Positions 34,927 to 43,443 are shown, counted from the stretch's first letter. The stretch: 64,000 nt of DNA from Roseiarcus sp963732155 (GCA_963732155.1 CAVSYB010000014.1:117517-181516); one strand, 5' to 3'. Notes: generated from the sequence alone by a model not told the origin. Made by a program: numbers and translations.

Positions 34927-35838
34927 CTAGCCCGCTTCCCCGACGCGCATGATCTCCCATTCGAGCGCGATCCCGCTCGTCTCGCGCACGCGCCGGCGCA
35001 CTTCCTCGCCGAGCGCCTCGATCTGCGCAGCGGTCGCGGCGCCGCGGTTGATCAGGAAGTTGCAATGCATCGTCGAAACCTGCGCGTCGCCGAGGACGAG
35101 GCCGCGGCAGCCCGCCCTGTCGATCAGCGCCCAGGCCTTCTCGCCCGGCGGATTCTTGAAGGTGGAGCCGCCGGTTTTTTCGCGGATCGGCTGCGAGGCC
35201 TCGCGCGCCGCGGTGATCCGCTCCATTTGCGCGAGGATTTCATCGGTCTCGCCGGCCCGGCCCTGAAACACGGCGCGCGTGAAGACGACATCCCCCGGCG
35301 CGCTCGAATGACGATAGGAGAAACCCATCTGGGCGGCGGAGAATGTGCGGATGGCCCCCGAGCGATCGACGCCGCGCGCTTCGATCAGCGCGTCCTTCGT
35401 CTCCGCGCCATGGGCGCCGGCGTTCATGCGCAGGGCGCCGCCGATCGCGCCGGGAATGCCGCGATAGAATTCAAGGCCGGCCACTCCCGCCTCCGCCGCG
35501 GCGCGCGCGACCCGCATGTCGGGCGCCGCGGCGCCCGCGATCAACCGATGACCGGGCGCCGCCTCGATCGCGCCGAACGCCTTGCCGCCCGGGCGCACGA
35601 CGACGCCGGCGACGCCCCCGTCGCGCACGATCAGATTGGAGCCGAGGCCGATGACGGTGACGGAGATTTCGGCGGGCAGCCGGCCGAGCATATAGGCGAG
35701 GTCTTCCTCGTCGGCGGGCTGGAAGAGAATCTGCGCCGGCCCGCCGACGCGAAACCAGGTGAACGGCGCCAGCGGCGCATCGGCGCTGAGCTTGCCGCGC
35801 AAGCCGGGAAGCTCGGCGACGATGTCGGCGAAGGTCAC
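34927..35838 (-). CDS. murB: UDP-N-acetylenolpyruvoylglucosamine reductase
   Basis: A 303-residue type I MurB. The start is GTG at 35838, overlapping the murC stop (GTGA). FAD-binding motifs TWFRVGGPAQILFQPADEED and VIGLGSNLIVRDGGV are present, followed by GLEFYRGIPGAIGGALRMNA with the catalytic Arg-adjacent residues, FSYRHSS, and the catalytic Ser in REKTGGSTFKNP. It reduces enolpyruvyl-UDP-GlcNAc to UDP-MurNAc with NADPH. Confidence 0.95.
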   Translation of the reverse strand: MTFADIVAELPGLRGKLSADAPLAPFTWFRVGGPAQILFQPADEEDLAYMLGRLPAEISVTVIGLGSNLIVRDGGVAGVVVRPGGKAFGAIEAAPGHRLIAGAAAPDMRVARAAAEAGVAGLEFYRGIPGAIGGALRMNAGAHGAETKDALIEARGVDRSGAIRTFSAAQMGFSYRHSSAPGDVVFTRAVFQGRAGETDEILAQMERITAAREASQPIREKTGGSTFKNPPGEKAWALIDRAGCRGLVLGDAQVSTMHCNFLINRGAATAAQIEALGEEVRRRVRETSGIALEWEIMRVGEAG

Positions 35839-37253
35839 GGCGCGACCGCGCCGTCCCCGGCCGCCAGATCGCCGGGGAGCGCATAGGCCCATTGGGTGAC
35901 GCTGCCGGCGCCAAGAAACACGACATAGTCGCCGGGACGAGCGATTTCGCGCACCAGCCCGGCGAGTCGGTCCGGCGAATCGAGCGCGATCGCATGGCGG
36001 TGGCCGTGCGTCTTGATCGCCGCCACCAGCGCCGGTTTGTCGGCGCCTTCGATCGGCGCCTCGCCGGCCGGATAGACATCGGCGACGACCACCGTATCGG
36101 CGTCGTTGAAGCAGCTGGCGAACTGCTCGAACAGCGTATGCAGGCGCGAATAGCGGTGCGGCTGCACGATGGCGATGACCTTGCCTCTCGTCGAGGCGCG
36201 CGCCGCGCGCAGCACCGCGGCGATCTCGACGGGGTGATGGCCGTAATCGTCGAAGATCGCCACGCCGTTCCACTCGCCGGTGCGGGTGAACCGCCTTTTC
36301 ACGCCGCCAAAGCCGGCGAGCGCCCGTCGGATCGTCTCGACCGGGGCCTTCAGCTCGTAGGCGACCGCGATCGCCGCCGTCGCGTTCAACGCGTTGTGAT
36401 GGCCCGGCATCGGCAAGGCGAGTTCGTCGATATAAGTCGCCTGCGACGTCTTGCGGTCGCGGATCAGCACGTTGAAGCGCGTCATCCCGCCCGACAGGTC
36501 GACGTCCAGCAGCCGCACGTCGGCCTGCGGATTCTCGCCGTAGGTGATGACCCGGCGGTCTTCAATGCGGCCGACCAGCTCCTGCACGACGGGATGGTCG
36601 AGGCACATCACCGCGAAGCCGTAAAAGGGCAGGTTTTCGACAAACGCGAGGAACGCCTCCTTGATCGCCTCGAAGGTCATGAAATGATCGAGATGCTCGG
36701 GATCGATGTTGGTGACGATCGCGATATCGGCGGGCAGCTTGAGGAAGGTGCCGTCGCTCTCGTCCGCCTCCACCACCATCCAGTCGCCTTCGCCGCGCTT
36801 GGCGTTACCGCCATAGGCGTTGATGATGCCGCCGTTGATCACGGTGGGATCGAGGCCGGCCGCGTCGAGCAGCGTCGCCACCAGCGACGTCGTGGTGGTC
36901 TTGCCATGCGTGCCGGCGATCGCCACGCATTGCTTGTGGCGCATCAGTTCGGCGAGCATTTCCGCGCGGCGCACCACCGGCAGGCGCCGCTCGCGCGCCG
37001 CGGCGAGCTCGGGATTGTCGCGCTTGATGGCGGTGGAGACGACCACGACCGCCGCCTCGCCGAGGTTGCGCGCGTCATGGCCGATGAAGACGCTCGCGCC
37101 CTTTTCGCGCAGCCGCTTGACGTTGGCGTTGTCGCTGGCGTCCGAGCCCTGCACCCGATAGCCCAGATTCATCAGGACCTCGGCGATGCCGGACATGCCG
37201 ATGCCGCCGATGCCGATGAAATGGATGGGGCCGAGTTCGCGCGGCAACTTCAT
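35835..37253 (-). CDS. murC: UDP-N-acetylmuramate--L-alanine ligase
   Basis: A 472-residue Mur ligase. N-terminal Rossmann motif HFIGIGGIGMSGIAEVL, ATP-binding AIAGTHGKTTTTSLVATLL, the Mur signature NIDPEHLDHFM, and FDDYGHHPVEIAAVL in the C-terminal domain are all present. It adds L-Ala to UDP-MurNAc in the cytoplasm. The expected upstream partners murG and ftsW are absent from this window; instead a cytochrome-porin gene on the same strand precedes it after 138 bases. Confidence 0.97.
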   Translation of the reverse strand: MKLPRELGPIHFIGIGGIGMSGIAEVLMNLGYRVQGSDASDNANVKRLREKGASVFIGHDARNLGEAAVVVVSTAIKRDNPELAAARERRLPVVRRAEMLAELMRHKQCVAIAGTHGKTTTTSLVATLLDAAGLDPTVINGGIINAYGGNAKRGEGDWMVVEADESDGTFLKLPADIAIVTNIDPEHLDHFMTFEAIKEAFLAFVENLPFYGFAVMCLDHPVVQELVGRIEDRRVITYGENPQADVRLLDVDLSGGMTRFNVLIRDRKTSQATYIDELALPMPGHHNALNATAAIAVAYELKAPVETIRRALAGFGGVKRRFTRTGEWNGVAIFDDYGHHPVEIAAVLRAARASTRGKVIAIVQPHRYSRLHTLFEQFASCFNDADTVVVADVYPAGEAPIEGADKPALVAAIKTHGHRHAIALDSPDRLAGLVREIARPGDYVVFLGAGSVTQWAYALPGDLAAGDGAVAP

Positions 37254-37391
37254 GGCGGACGGTCTCCAGGCCGCCGAAGGGCAAGCGGCGCCCGGGCGCC
37301 TCGCCCGGCCGGTCCGGCATAATGCGAATTGCCGATTCGGCCAAATCGCCAGACGGGGCCGGCGCGCGCCGCCGCGCCGCAAGCGCCGGCG

Positions 37392-38819
37392 TCAGAACGC
37401 CGCCCAGGCGTAGAGCAGCAGCGTGTTGTTGTTCTTGGCGCTGCGGCAGCCGGGGCACTGCACGGGGTCGATGTCGCTGGTGCCGCCGTCGAACTGCGTC
37501 CACCACGTGTAGGACAGACCGATGCGCATGTTGAACCACGGCCACGGGCCCGGCGCGCCATGGCTGAACGGCAGGTAGGCGAGATCAGCGGTCCAGCCCT
37601 GCGAATTGGGCGAGAAGTTGAAATTGTCGCCGTAGAGCAGCGCATCGGGGCTGCCGGTCAGCTGAAAATAGCCGCCGGTCAGGCTGACCGTGTGATCGTA
37701 GATATAGGACGCCGAGACGTTCAGGCTGCGCAGATCGTTGCTCGGGTTCGCGGACAGACCGAGCGGGAACGAGCCGTTGAGCTGCTGATTCTCGTAAATG
37801 TAGCTCGCCCGCGCGGTGATCGCGTGATAGTCGCCGATCCATTGATACTGCGAATCGACGCCGACGTCGGTGATGCCGTCCGTTCCGGATCCCGACATGC
37901 CGCCCGGCAGCATGTTGGCGTGCATGCCGAAGGTTCCCACCATCAGCGAATTGTCTCCCCAGTTGGGCTCGACGGCGACGCGCCAGTAGGGCGCGACGCC
38001 GCTGATCGTCGGCCCGCAGCAGTCGCCGAGCGTCGTCTGCGCCCGCGGCGTCAACGAGCCGTAGCCGGTGAGTTCGGCGTAGACGAGGTCGTGCGCGAAG
38101 ATATAGCCGCCCGCCCCGGCAGTCTGGCCCGGCCCGAAGCTCTCCAGCATCGTGCTGGCGGCCGGCGAAAGCGCAAAGTTCGACGTGATGAACGGGAAGC
38201 GCCAGACGGGGGTGGTGTTCCAGACGTCCTGCACGGTCGGGATGTCGTTGACGGTGACGCCGTAAACGAAGTCGAGATTGCCGAGTGCTCCGTTGCTGGC
38301 GTAGCGGATGTCGGTGTTGTCGAGGCCGAAGGCGCGGCCGTAGTCGTTCGCATAGGTCGTCTGGATGAAGGCGCCGAGATTGCCGTAGATCTTGCCGGCG
38401 TAGAACAGACTCGCCTGCTGGGCGATGTCGGCGAAGTTGTTGTCGCCGAAGCCGCCGCCCGGCGAGACCGGCGCATAGGTTCCGGTCGGCGCGTCGAGCT
38501 TGCGCGCATATTCGGTGAAGGTGCTCTGCACCACGCCGGCGATCGGCGGCAACTTGGAATCGCCGCCCTCAAGCGTGTAGCCGTTCAACTTGAAACGGCG
38601 GCCGAACGGTGTCAGCTCGGGGAAGTCGGTGTGGCAGGCGGCGCACGGCTGACCGGTCTGGCGCGCGAAGCTGGGCACCGCAAGAGCCGGCGCCGGCGCC
38701 AGCGCAAGCCCGATCAGCAGAAGCGATAGCAGCGCCCATCGGCGGCGCGCCCAACGAATGGCGCGACTGAGGTAGCGCGACGCACGGAACCCTGGATCGA
38801 TGAGAAATATAACGCCCAT
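37392..38819 (-). CDS. Cyc2-like fused monoheme cytochrome c-porin
   Basis: A 475-residue exported protein. The N-terminal signal ends near ALAPAPALA; immediately after comes a single heme site, CAACH at residues 59-63, in PSFARQTGQPCAACHTDFPE followed by LTPFGRRFKLNGYTL. The remaining 400 residues are alternating, aromatic-rich segments (for example ITARASYIYENQQLNGSF and FNMRIGLSYTWWTQF) ending in a hydrophobic strand with terminal Phe (LLLYAWAAF), the pattern of an outer-membrane beta-barrel. One heme plus porin is the architecture of Cyc2 iron-oxidising proteins, but many uncharacterised relatives exist. A HiPIP gene lies divergently next to it. Function is inferred. Confidence 0.65.
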   Translation of the reverse strand: MGVIFLIDPGFRASRYLSRAIRWARRRWALLSLLLIGLALAPAPALAVPSFARQTGQPCAACHTDFPELTPFGRRFKLNGYTLEGGDSKLPPIAGVVQSTFTEYARKLDAPTGTYAPVSPGGGFGDNNFADIAQQASLFYAGKIYGNLGAFIQTTYANDYGRAFGLDNTDIRYASNGALGNLDFVYGVTVNDIPTVQDVWNTTPVWRFPFITSNFALSPAASTMLESFGPGQTAGAGGYIFAHDLVYAELTGYGSLTPRAQTTLGDCCGPTISGVAPYWRVAVEPNWGDNSLMVGTFGMHANMLPGGMSGSGTDGITDVGVDSQYQWIGDYHAITARASYIYENQQLNGSFPLGLSANPSNDLRSLNVSASYIYDHTVSLTGGYFQLTGSPDALLYGDNFNFSPNSQGWTADLAYLPFSHGAPGPWPWFNMRIGLSYTWWTQFDGGTSDIDPVQCPGCRSAKNNNTLLLYAWAAF

Positions 38820-38946
38820 TGGCGCCCCCCGCGCTTCTGAAGGTTTTGGCAGACTATCTGATTCTCGCCCCTCGCACATCCCCGGCGCGTCCGCGCCTCG
38901 CCGACCGCCTCCAAGGGCAGAACAGCCGCGTTCGGGCCGGCGGGCA

Positions 38947-38960
38947 TTGAGCCATGTCAA
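38947..38960. promoter_or_regulatory. FNR/FixK-like palindrome upstream of first HiPIP gene
   Basis: TTGAGCCATGTCAA matches the TTGA-N6-TCAA form of FNR/FixK sites. It ends exactly 64 bases before the HiPIP ATG at 39025 and lies 128 bases before the start of the divergent cytochrome-porin gene, so it could serve either. The same element is found at the same distance before the second HiPIP gene. Confidence 0.55.
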
Positions 38961-39024
38961 AGCGCGCGGCGGTTCAGCCGCGTCACCCTGCCTTCCCGCG
39001 ATGAGCGAATCGGAGGAGGCGCGC

Positions 39025-39300
39025 ATGGTAAGATCGGGGAGAAACAGTTCGGCAGGACTCACTCGCCGTTCGCTGTTGGCCGGCGTCGGCGCGGCGGGCT
39101 CCGCGCCGATCCTCGCGGCGAGCGTCACGCCCGCGATGGCGAAATTGTCGCAGGCCGCGGTCGGCTATCAGAATACTCCGAAGAACGGCCAGAGCTGCGG
39201 CGATTGCAATCTCTTCCTGCCGCCGTCGGCGTGCAAGACAGTCGCCGGCGCCGTTTCGCCGAACGGCTGGTGCAAGATCTGGGTCCACAGGGTCGGCTGA
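39025..39300 (+). CDS. High-potential iron-sulfur protein (HiPIP), Tat-exported
   Basis: A 91-residue precursor. The ATG at 39025 follows GGAGGAGG (39012-39019); an in-frame ATG at 39001 lacks this site. The leader has the Tat motif TRRSLLAG and ends TPAMA. The mature part of about 53 residues has the four cluster Cys of the HiPIP family in AVGYQNTPKNGQSCGDCNLF, PSACKTV and SPNGWCKIW. HiPIPs are periplasmic one-electron carriers; short ones such as Iro and PioC work in iron oxidation. Divergent from the cytochrome-porin gene. Confidence 0.9.
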   Translation: MVRSGRNSSAGLTRRSLLAGVGAAGSAPILAASVTPAMAKLSQAAVGYQNTPKNGQSCGDCNLFLPPSACKTVAGAVSPNGWCKIWVHRVG

Positions 39301-39396
39301 ACATTACAGCCGCAGAACGGGCCGCGTTTGCGACGCGCCCCGTCGCGACCGCCTCGCGGGAAGCAATTTTCTCGCCGTGTTTTGACGCACTCCGAA

Positions 39397-39885
39397 TCAG
39401 TCCCGGTAGATCGGTCCGCGAATCTCGCCCGACGGGAATTTCTCCGTGTGAATGTTGAAATACCAACGCCCGTCCTTGAGGTCCTTCGCCTGGATTTCGT
39501 CGATCGTCGCCGAGCCCTTGAAAGGACTGGCGAGGCTGCCCGGCGTGCCGACCTGGATCGGAGCGTTGTCCTCCGAAGTGAGGCCGCTCCATGAAATCGG
39601 CCCGTGGAAATGCGCGGCGATCGCCGGCCCGGTGAGGCCGGAATAGGTAACGGTCCACGTCAGCAGATTGGTGACCGTGTCCAGGGTCGCGGTCAACTCG
39701 CCCCTGCCCGGACTGTCGTTGCGCGGCGCTTCGCCGCCGCCGCTAAGCTGCGCCTTGAACGAAAGGCTCGAAGCGGCGGCGACCGACGCCGCCGCCAGCA
39801 GGGCCGACGCGGCAAGGGCGGCGGCCGCCAACCGAAACGCCGCGGCGAACCCCGATCGCCCTTTTCCATTCCCTTGAACGAGCAT
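39397..39885 (-). CDS. CHRD-domain secreted protein
   Basis: A 162-residue protein with an N-terminal signal (FRLAAAALAASALLAAASVA) and a CHRD (chordin-like) domain: FKAQLSGGGEAPRNDSPGRG, TYSGLTGPAIAAHFHGPISW and the ending DGRWYFNIHTEKFPSGEIRG. Bacterial CHRD proteins are exported beta-sandwich proteins of unknown role. The gene lies between the two HiPIP genes on the opposite strand. The His-rich AHFHG motif could bind metal, as an inference. Confidence 0.85.
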   Translation of the reverse strand: MLVQGNGKGRSGFAAAFRLAAAALAASALLAAASVAAASSLSFKAQLSGGGEAPRNDSPGRGELTATLDTVTNLLTWTVTYSGLTGPAIAAHFHGPISWSGLTSEDNAPIQVGTPGSLASPFKGSATIDEIQAKDLKDGRWYFNIHTEKFPSGEIRGPIYRD

Positions 39886-40012
39886 TTGAATCCTCCCCTT
39901 TTCGCCCTGACCCCGGCGTCACCGCCGCGGCGTCGCAGGCAGCGCGCGGCGCTGAATGCCGCTCCGCCTCGCGCGCCGCGCCGATCGCCCCGAACATAAA
40001 CGGCGCTCCGAC

Positions 40013-40022
40013 GACAATTGTC
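40013..40022. promoter_or_regulatory. Short perfect palindrome upstream of the CHRD gene
   Basis: GACAATTGTC is a perfect ten-base palindrome about 130 bases before the CHRD start and 160 before the second HiPIP gene. It may be an operator; no protein can be assigned. Confidence 0.25.
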
Positions 40023-40106
40023 ACGCTTGATGCGCAACTCGTAAAGCTGCGATTATCCCCGGTGAGCGCCTATTGATAAGTTTGAATGCTCGCCGCGCCG
40101 CAGGGT

Positions 40107-40120
40107 TTGACCCATGTCAA
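40107..40120. promoter_or_regulatory. FNR/FixK-like palindrome upstream of second HiPIP gene
   Basis: TTGACCCATGTCAA is a palindrome with perfect TTGAC/GTCAA arms and a four-base centre, as in FNR/FixK-family sites. It ends 64 bases before the HiPIP ATG at 40185, the same spacing as at the first HiPIP gene. Confidence 0.6.
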
Positions 40121-40184
40121 CGCGGATCGGTCCTGGCGGTGTTTGATTTCGCTGCGCAAAAAAAGTGGTTCGCTGGAGGCAAAG

Positions 40185-40460
40185 ATGAGCAAGTCGATCA
40201 AAATCGGCCCGGCCGAGATTTCCCGTCGTTCGCTATTGGCGGTTGTCGCGGCGGCCGGATCCGCGCCGATCCTCGCGGTGACCGTCACGCCCGCGATGGC
40301 GAAAATTGCGCAAACCGCGGTCGCCTATCAGAATTCGCCGAAGGACGACCGCAGTTGCGCCAATTGCAACCTTTTTCTGCCGCCGTCCTCGTGCAAGACG
40401 GTCGATGGAACGATCTCGCCCAGCGGATGGTGCAAGATCTGGGTCAAGAAGGCCGGCTGA
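40185..40460 (+). CDS. High-potential iron-sulfur protein (HiPIP), second copy
   Basis: A 91-residue paralogue of the HiPIP at 39025, about two thirds identical over the mature 53 residues. Leader: ISRRSLLAV Tat motif, ending TPAMA. Cluster Cys occur in SPKDDRSCANCNLFLPP, SSCKTVDG and SPSGWCKIW. GGAGG lies about six bases before the ATG at 40185. The duplicated unit includes the upstream TTGA...TCAA element. Function as a periplasmic electron carrier is expected from the family; the donor and acceptor are unknown. Confidence 0.9.
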   Translation: MSKSIKIGPAEISRRSLLAVVAAAGSAPILAVTVTPAMAKIAQTAVAYQNSPKDDRSCANCNLFLPPSSCKTVDGTISPSGWCKIWVKKAG

Positions 40461-40514
40461 CCGCAGCCGCGCGGCGGCCCATTCGGAAATTGGCGCTCGC
40501 GAGCCGTTGAGCGC

Positions 40515-41297
40515 CTACGTCAGCGCAATCGCGGCGACGAGCCGTCCGTAGTCGGGCTCCGCGCGGTGCGCCGCGCGGCGGGAGCTGAAGAAGCGCGCCT
40601 CGTCGGCGTAAGTGTCGAGGGCGAGATCCTCGAACCTTTCGACGCCGCGTCTTGCCGCGCGCATGGCGATGAAGCCCGGCAAATCGAACATCGAGCGCCC
40701 GGCATTGACGCCGGGCGTAAAGAAACGCCCGGCGTCCGGTTCGGCTTGCGCGAAGGCGGCGACGAATTCGGAGCCGACCTCGTAGGATTGGCGCGCAATC
40801 GTCGGGCCGAGCGCGACGATGATGTCCGCCGCGCGCGCCCCGAGCTCCTCCATCGCGGCGATGGTCGCCTCGATCACGCCGGCAAGCGCCCCGCGCCAAC
40901 CGGCATGAGCGGCGCCGATCACGCCGGCCGCCGGCGCGGCGAACAGCAGGACGCCGCAATCGGCTCCGGTCACGCCGAGTCCGAGGCGCGGCGTCGCCGT
41001 GACCAGCGCGTCGCATCGGGGGCGCGCGTCGGGCGGCCAGGGCGCGGCGACGATCAGAGCGTCGGGCGAATGCACCTGATAGGGGATCAGCAGACGCTCC
41101 GCCGCGATGCCGAGCGCCGCGGCCATGCGGGCGCGGTTGTCGCGCACGGCGCCGGGATCGTCGCGCGACCCGACGCCGCCGTTCAGCGAGTGATAGACGC
41201 CTTGCGAGACGCCGCCGCGCCGGGTGAAGAACCCATGCGCGAGGCCGGACCGTCGCAAGCCGCCAGCCTGCAGGAACTCGGGCGCCGCAAAGCTCAC
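40515..41297 (-). CDS. pgeF: Peptidoglycan editing factor PgeF (DUF152/laccase-domain)
   Basis: A 260-residue YfiH/PgeF protein. It has AHGFFTRRGGVSQGVYHSLN, then the metal-site motifs LGVTGADCGVLLFA and VIGAAHAGWRGALAGVIEAT, and RQSYEVGSEF. PgeF removes misincorporated L-Ser from muropeptide precursors; older annotations call it polyphenol oxidase. The ATG overlaps the upstream methyltransferase stop (ATGA). Confidence 0.9.
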   Translation of the reverse strand: MSFAAPEFLQAGGLRRSGLAHGFFTRRGGVSQGVYHSLNGGVGSRDDPGAVRDNRARMAAALGIAAERLLIPYQVHSPDALIVAAPWPPDARPRCDALVTATPRLGLGVTGADCGVLLFAAPAAGVIGAAHAGWRGALAGVIEATIAAMEELGARAADIIVALGPTIARQSYEVGSEFVAAFAQAEPDAGRFFTPGVNAGRSMFDLPGFIAMRAARRGVERFEDLALDTYADEARFFSSRRAAHRAEPDYGRLVAAIALT

Positions 41298-42388
41298 GCC
41301 GCCACTCCCGCGAGCGCCTGAAAGCCCGGCGGAACGGGCAATCGTCGGTTGGCGACGACCATGACTTTGAAGAGAGCGCCCATTTCGCCGGCGCCCTTGC
41401 CGGCGAGCCGCTCCCTGGCGGCCTGGATGCCGGCGGCCTGCGCGGGGCCGGCGCGCCCCATCAAGGCCTGCGCGCGCTGGTCGAGGCCGAGCGCCATGAG
41501 AAAATCGCCCTGGTCGATCGGCCCGTGGACGGCCGCCCCGGCGGCGCGGGCGCTGCGCGCCATCGCGGCGAAATCGACATGGGCGGTGACGTCGACCTCG
41601 CCCGGATCAACCAGCGGATCCATCATGCGGTGCGCGCGCAAGCCTTGCAGCGTATCGCCAAATCCGGTCGCCGTATGCCCATAGTCGATGAACAGCGCCG
41701 CTCCGCCCTGCCGCGCCAGACGCCCGCCGATCTCGAACATCAAGCGGTGACCAACCGCGCTGACCTCGAGCACGTCGCCCTCGTGCGCCTGCGCGGTGAT
41801 GAACCGTTCGGGCTCGACGGCCAGCCCGAACGTCAGCTTGCCGGCGGAGTCGAGGCCGACCAGCCGCTCATGCCAGCCGCGTGCGCCGCGCACGTATTGG
41901 CGGATCGGCAGCGCATCGAGGAACTCGTTGGCGATCATGATGGCGGCGCCATCCGGCGTCTCGCCAAGCCTGGCCGCCCAGGCGACGGGCGCGCCCGCCG
42001 TCAACAGCGTATCGTGCTGGATCGCGGCGAGGGCGGGGCTGGTCTCGACGAGCCATACGTCGAGCGCGGCGCGAAACTCGGGCGCGACGCGCGCGGCGCG
42101 AAGCGCGTCGCTCATCAGCGTGCCGCGCCCCGGTCCGAACTCGATCAGGCGCAGGGGATTGGGCGAGCCCATCGCCGCCCATACCTCCGCCGCCCATAGC
42201 CCGATCAATTCGCCGAACATCTGGCTTATTTCCGGCGCCGTGGTGAAATCGCCCTCCGCCCCGAAAGGATCGCGGTTCATATAATAGCCGTGCGTCGGAT
42301 GGGAGAGCGCCAGCGCCATGTAGCGCTCCAGCGAGATCGGGCCCTCCTGGCCGATCAGCGCGGCGATCTCATCCCCCAGCGCGCTCAT
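41294..42388 (-). CDS. MidA/NDUFAF7-family SAM-dependent methyltransferase (DUF185)
   Basis: A 364-residue protein with EGPISLERYMALALSHPTHG, YYMNRDPFGAEGDFTTAPEI, QMFGELIGLWAAEVW and the SAM site LIEFGPGRGTLMSDALRAA; also MIANEFLDALPIRQYV and ALFIDYGHT. The eukaryotic homologue methylates an arginine of complex I; the bacterial role is less clear. Start overlaps the end of lgt by 20 bases; it forms an lgt-midA-pgeF operon, a common alphaproteobacterial arrangement. Confidence 0.9.
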   Translation of the reverse strand: MSALGDEIAALIGQEGPISLERYMALALSHPTHGYYMNRDPFGAEGDFTTAPEISQMFGELIGLWAAEVWAAMGSPNPLRLIEFGPGRGTLMSDALRAARVAPEFRAALDVWLVETSPALAAIQHDTLLTAGAPVAWAARLGETPDGAAIMIANEFLDALPIRQYVRGARGWHERLVGLDSAGKLTFGLAVEPERFITAQAHEGDVLEVSAVGHRLMFEIGGRLARQGGAALFIDYGHTATGFGDTLQGLRAHRMMDPLVDPGEVDVTAHVDFAAMARSARAAGAAVHGPIDQGDFLMALGLDQRAQALMGRAGPAQAAGIQAARERLAGKGAGEMGALFKVMVVANRRLPVPPGFQALAGVAA

Positions 42389-43208
42389 CGTCGCCCCCCG
42401 GCCTCATTCGCACGCTCCAGCCGATCAACGCCACGCCGATGATAACGAGCGGCGCCGACAAGACCATCCCCATCGTCAAGCCGCCGCCCAGATCTTCGAG
42501 ACGCGGGTCGGGATCGCGATAGAATTCGCAGAAGATGCGCGCCAGCCCGTAGAGAACACCAAAGGCGCCCGCCAGCAAGCCGGGGCGGCGCAACGCGCCA
42601 AGGCGCGCTGCGATCAACAGAATGACGAGAACCCCCAGTCCTTCGAGCAGCGCTTCGTAGATTTGGCTGGGATGGCGCGGCAGCCCGTCGGAGCCGGGGA
42701 AGACCACCGCCCAAGGAACGTCGGTCGGACGGCCCCACAGTTCCGGCTTGATGAAATTGGCGATCCGCCCCAGGAAAATGCCGATCGGCGCGGCCAGGCT
42801 CGCTAGATCGAGCACGGTCAACGTCGGCGTCCGGTAGCGCCAGGAGAACAACAAGATGCCGGCGATGGCGCCGATCAGGCCGCCGTGGAAGGCCATGCCG
42901 CCTTCCCAGATTTTGAAAATTTCAATCGGGTGGGCGAAGTAAAAGCGAGGATCGTAAAACAGGACATTGCCGAGGCGCCCGCCGACGATCACCCCGATCG
43001 CGCAATAGACCAGGAGATCGTCGACGCTGGCGGCGGTCGGCCGCGGCGCGCCGCGCCACAAGGCCTCCTCGACGAGAACGCGGCGGATCAGCGCCCAGCC
43101 GAGGATCAGGCCTGCAATATAGGCCAGCGCATACCAGCGAATGGCGAACGGACCCAATTGAACGAGGATCGGATTGATCGCGGGAAAGGGCAGGGCGAGC
43201 AGCGGCAT
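42369..43208 (-). CDS. lgt: Prolipoprotein diacylglyceryl transferase
   Basis: A 279-residue integral membrane protein with the Lgt signature GGRLGNVLFYDPRFYFAHPI and GGMAFHGGLIGAIAGILLF, then IGIFLGRIANFIKPELWGRP, including the essential Arg-Asn region, and HPSQIYEALLEG. It attaches diacylglycerol to lipobox Cys of prolipoproteins at the inner membrane. Substrates within this window include BamD and the two predicted small lipoproteins. First gene of the lgt-midA-pgeF operon. Confidence 0.95.
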   Translation of the reverse strand: MPLLALPFPAINPILVQLGPFAIRWYALAYIAGLILGWALIRRVLVEEALWRGAPRPTAASVDDLLVYCAIGVIVGGRLGNVLFYDPRFYFAHPIEIFKIWEGGMAFHGGLIGAIAGILLFSWRYRTPTLTVLDLASLAAPIGIFLGRIANFIKPELWGRPTDVPWAVVFPGSDGLPRHPSQIYEALLEGLGVLVILLIAARLGALRRPGLLAGAFGVLYGLARIFCEFYRDPDPRLEDLGGGLTMGMVLSAPLVIIGVALIGWSVRMRPGGDDERAGG

Positions 43209-43443
43209 CGGTCACGCCGTGATGCGCTGGCGCGGCCCCTTGCGTCAAGGCCGCAGGCCGCCTGAGCCGAGCCGATCACAGGAATCCCTCGCGCCTCTGC
43301 GCAAGCGCCGTGCAGCGCGCGAGAAGCAACGGCGGACCGCCGGACTCTCGCCGTCGGCGCCGAGCCGCTTCGCGCCGCCTTGTCCGGCGGCCGGCGACGA
43401 GGAGGTTGGATTGCGGTGTCTTCGCCTGCGCTTGCGGCGCCGT

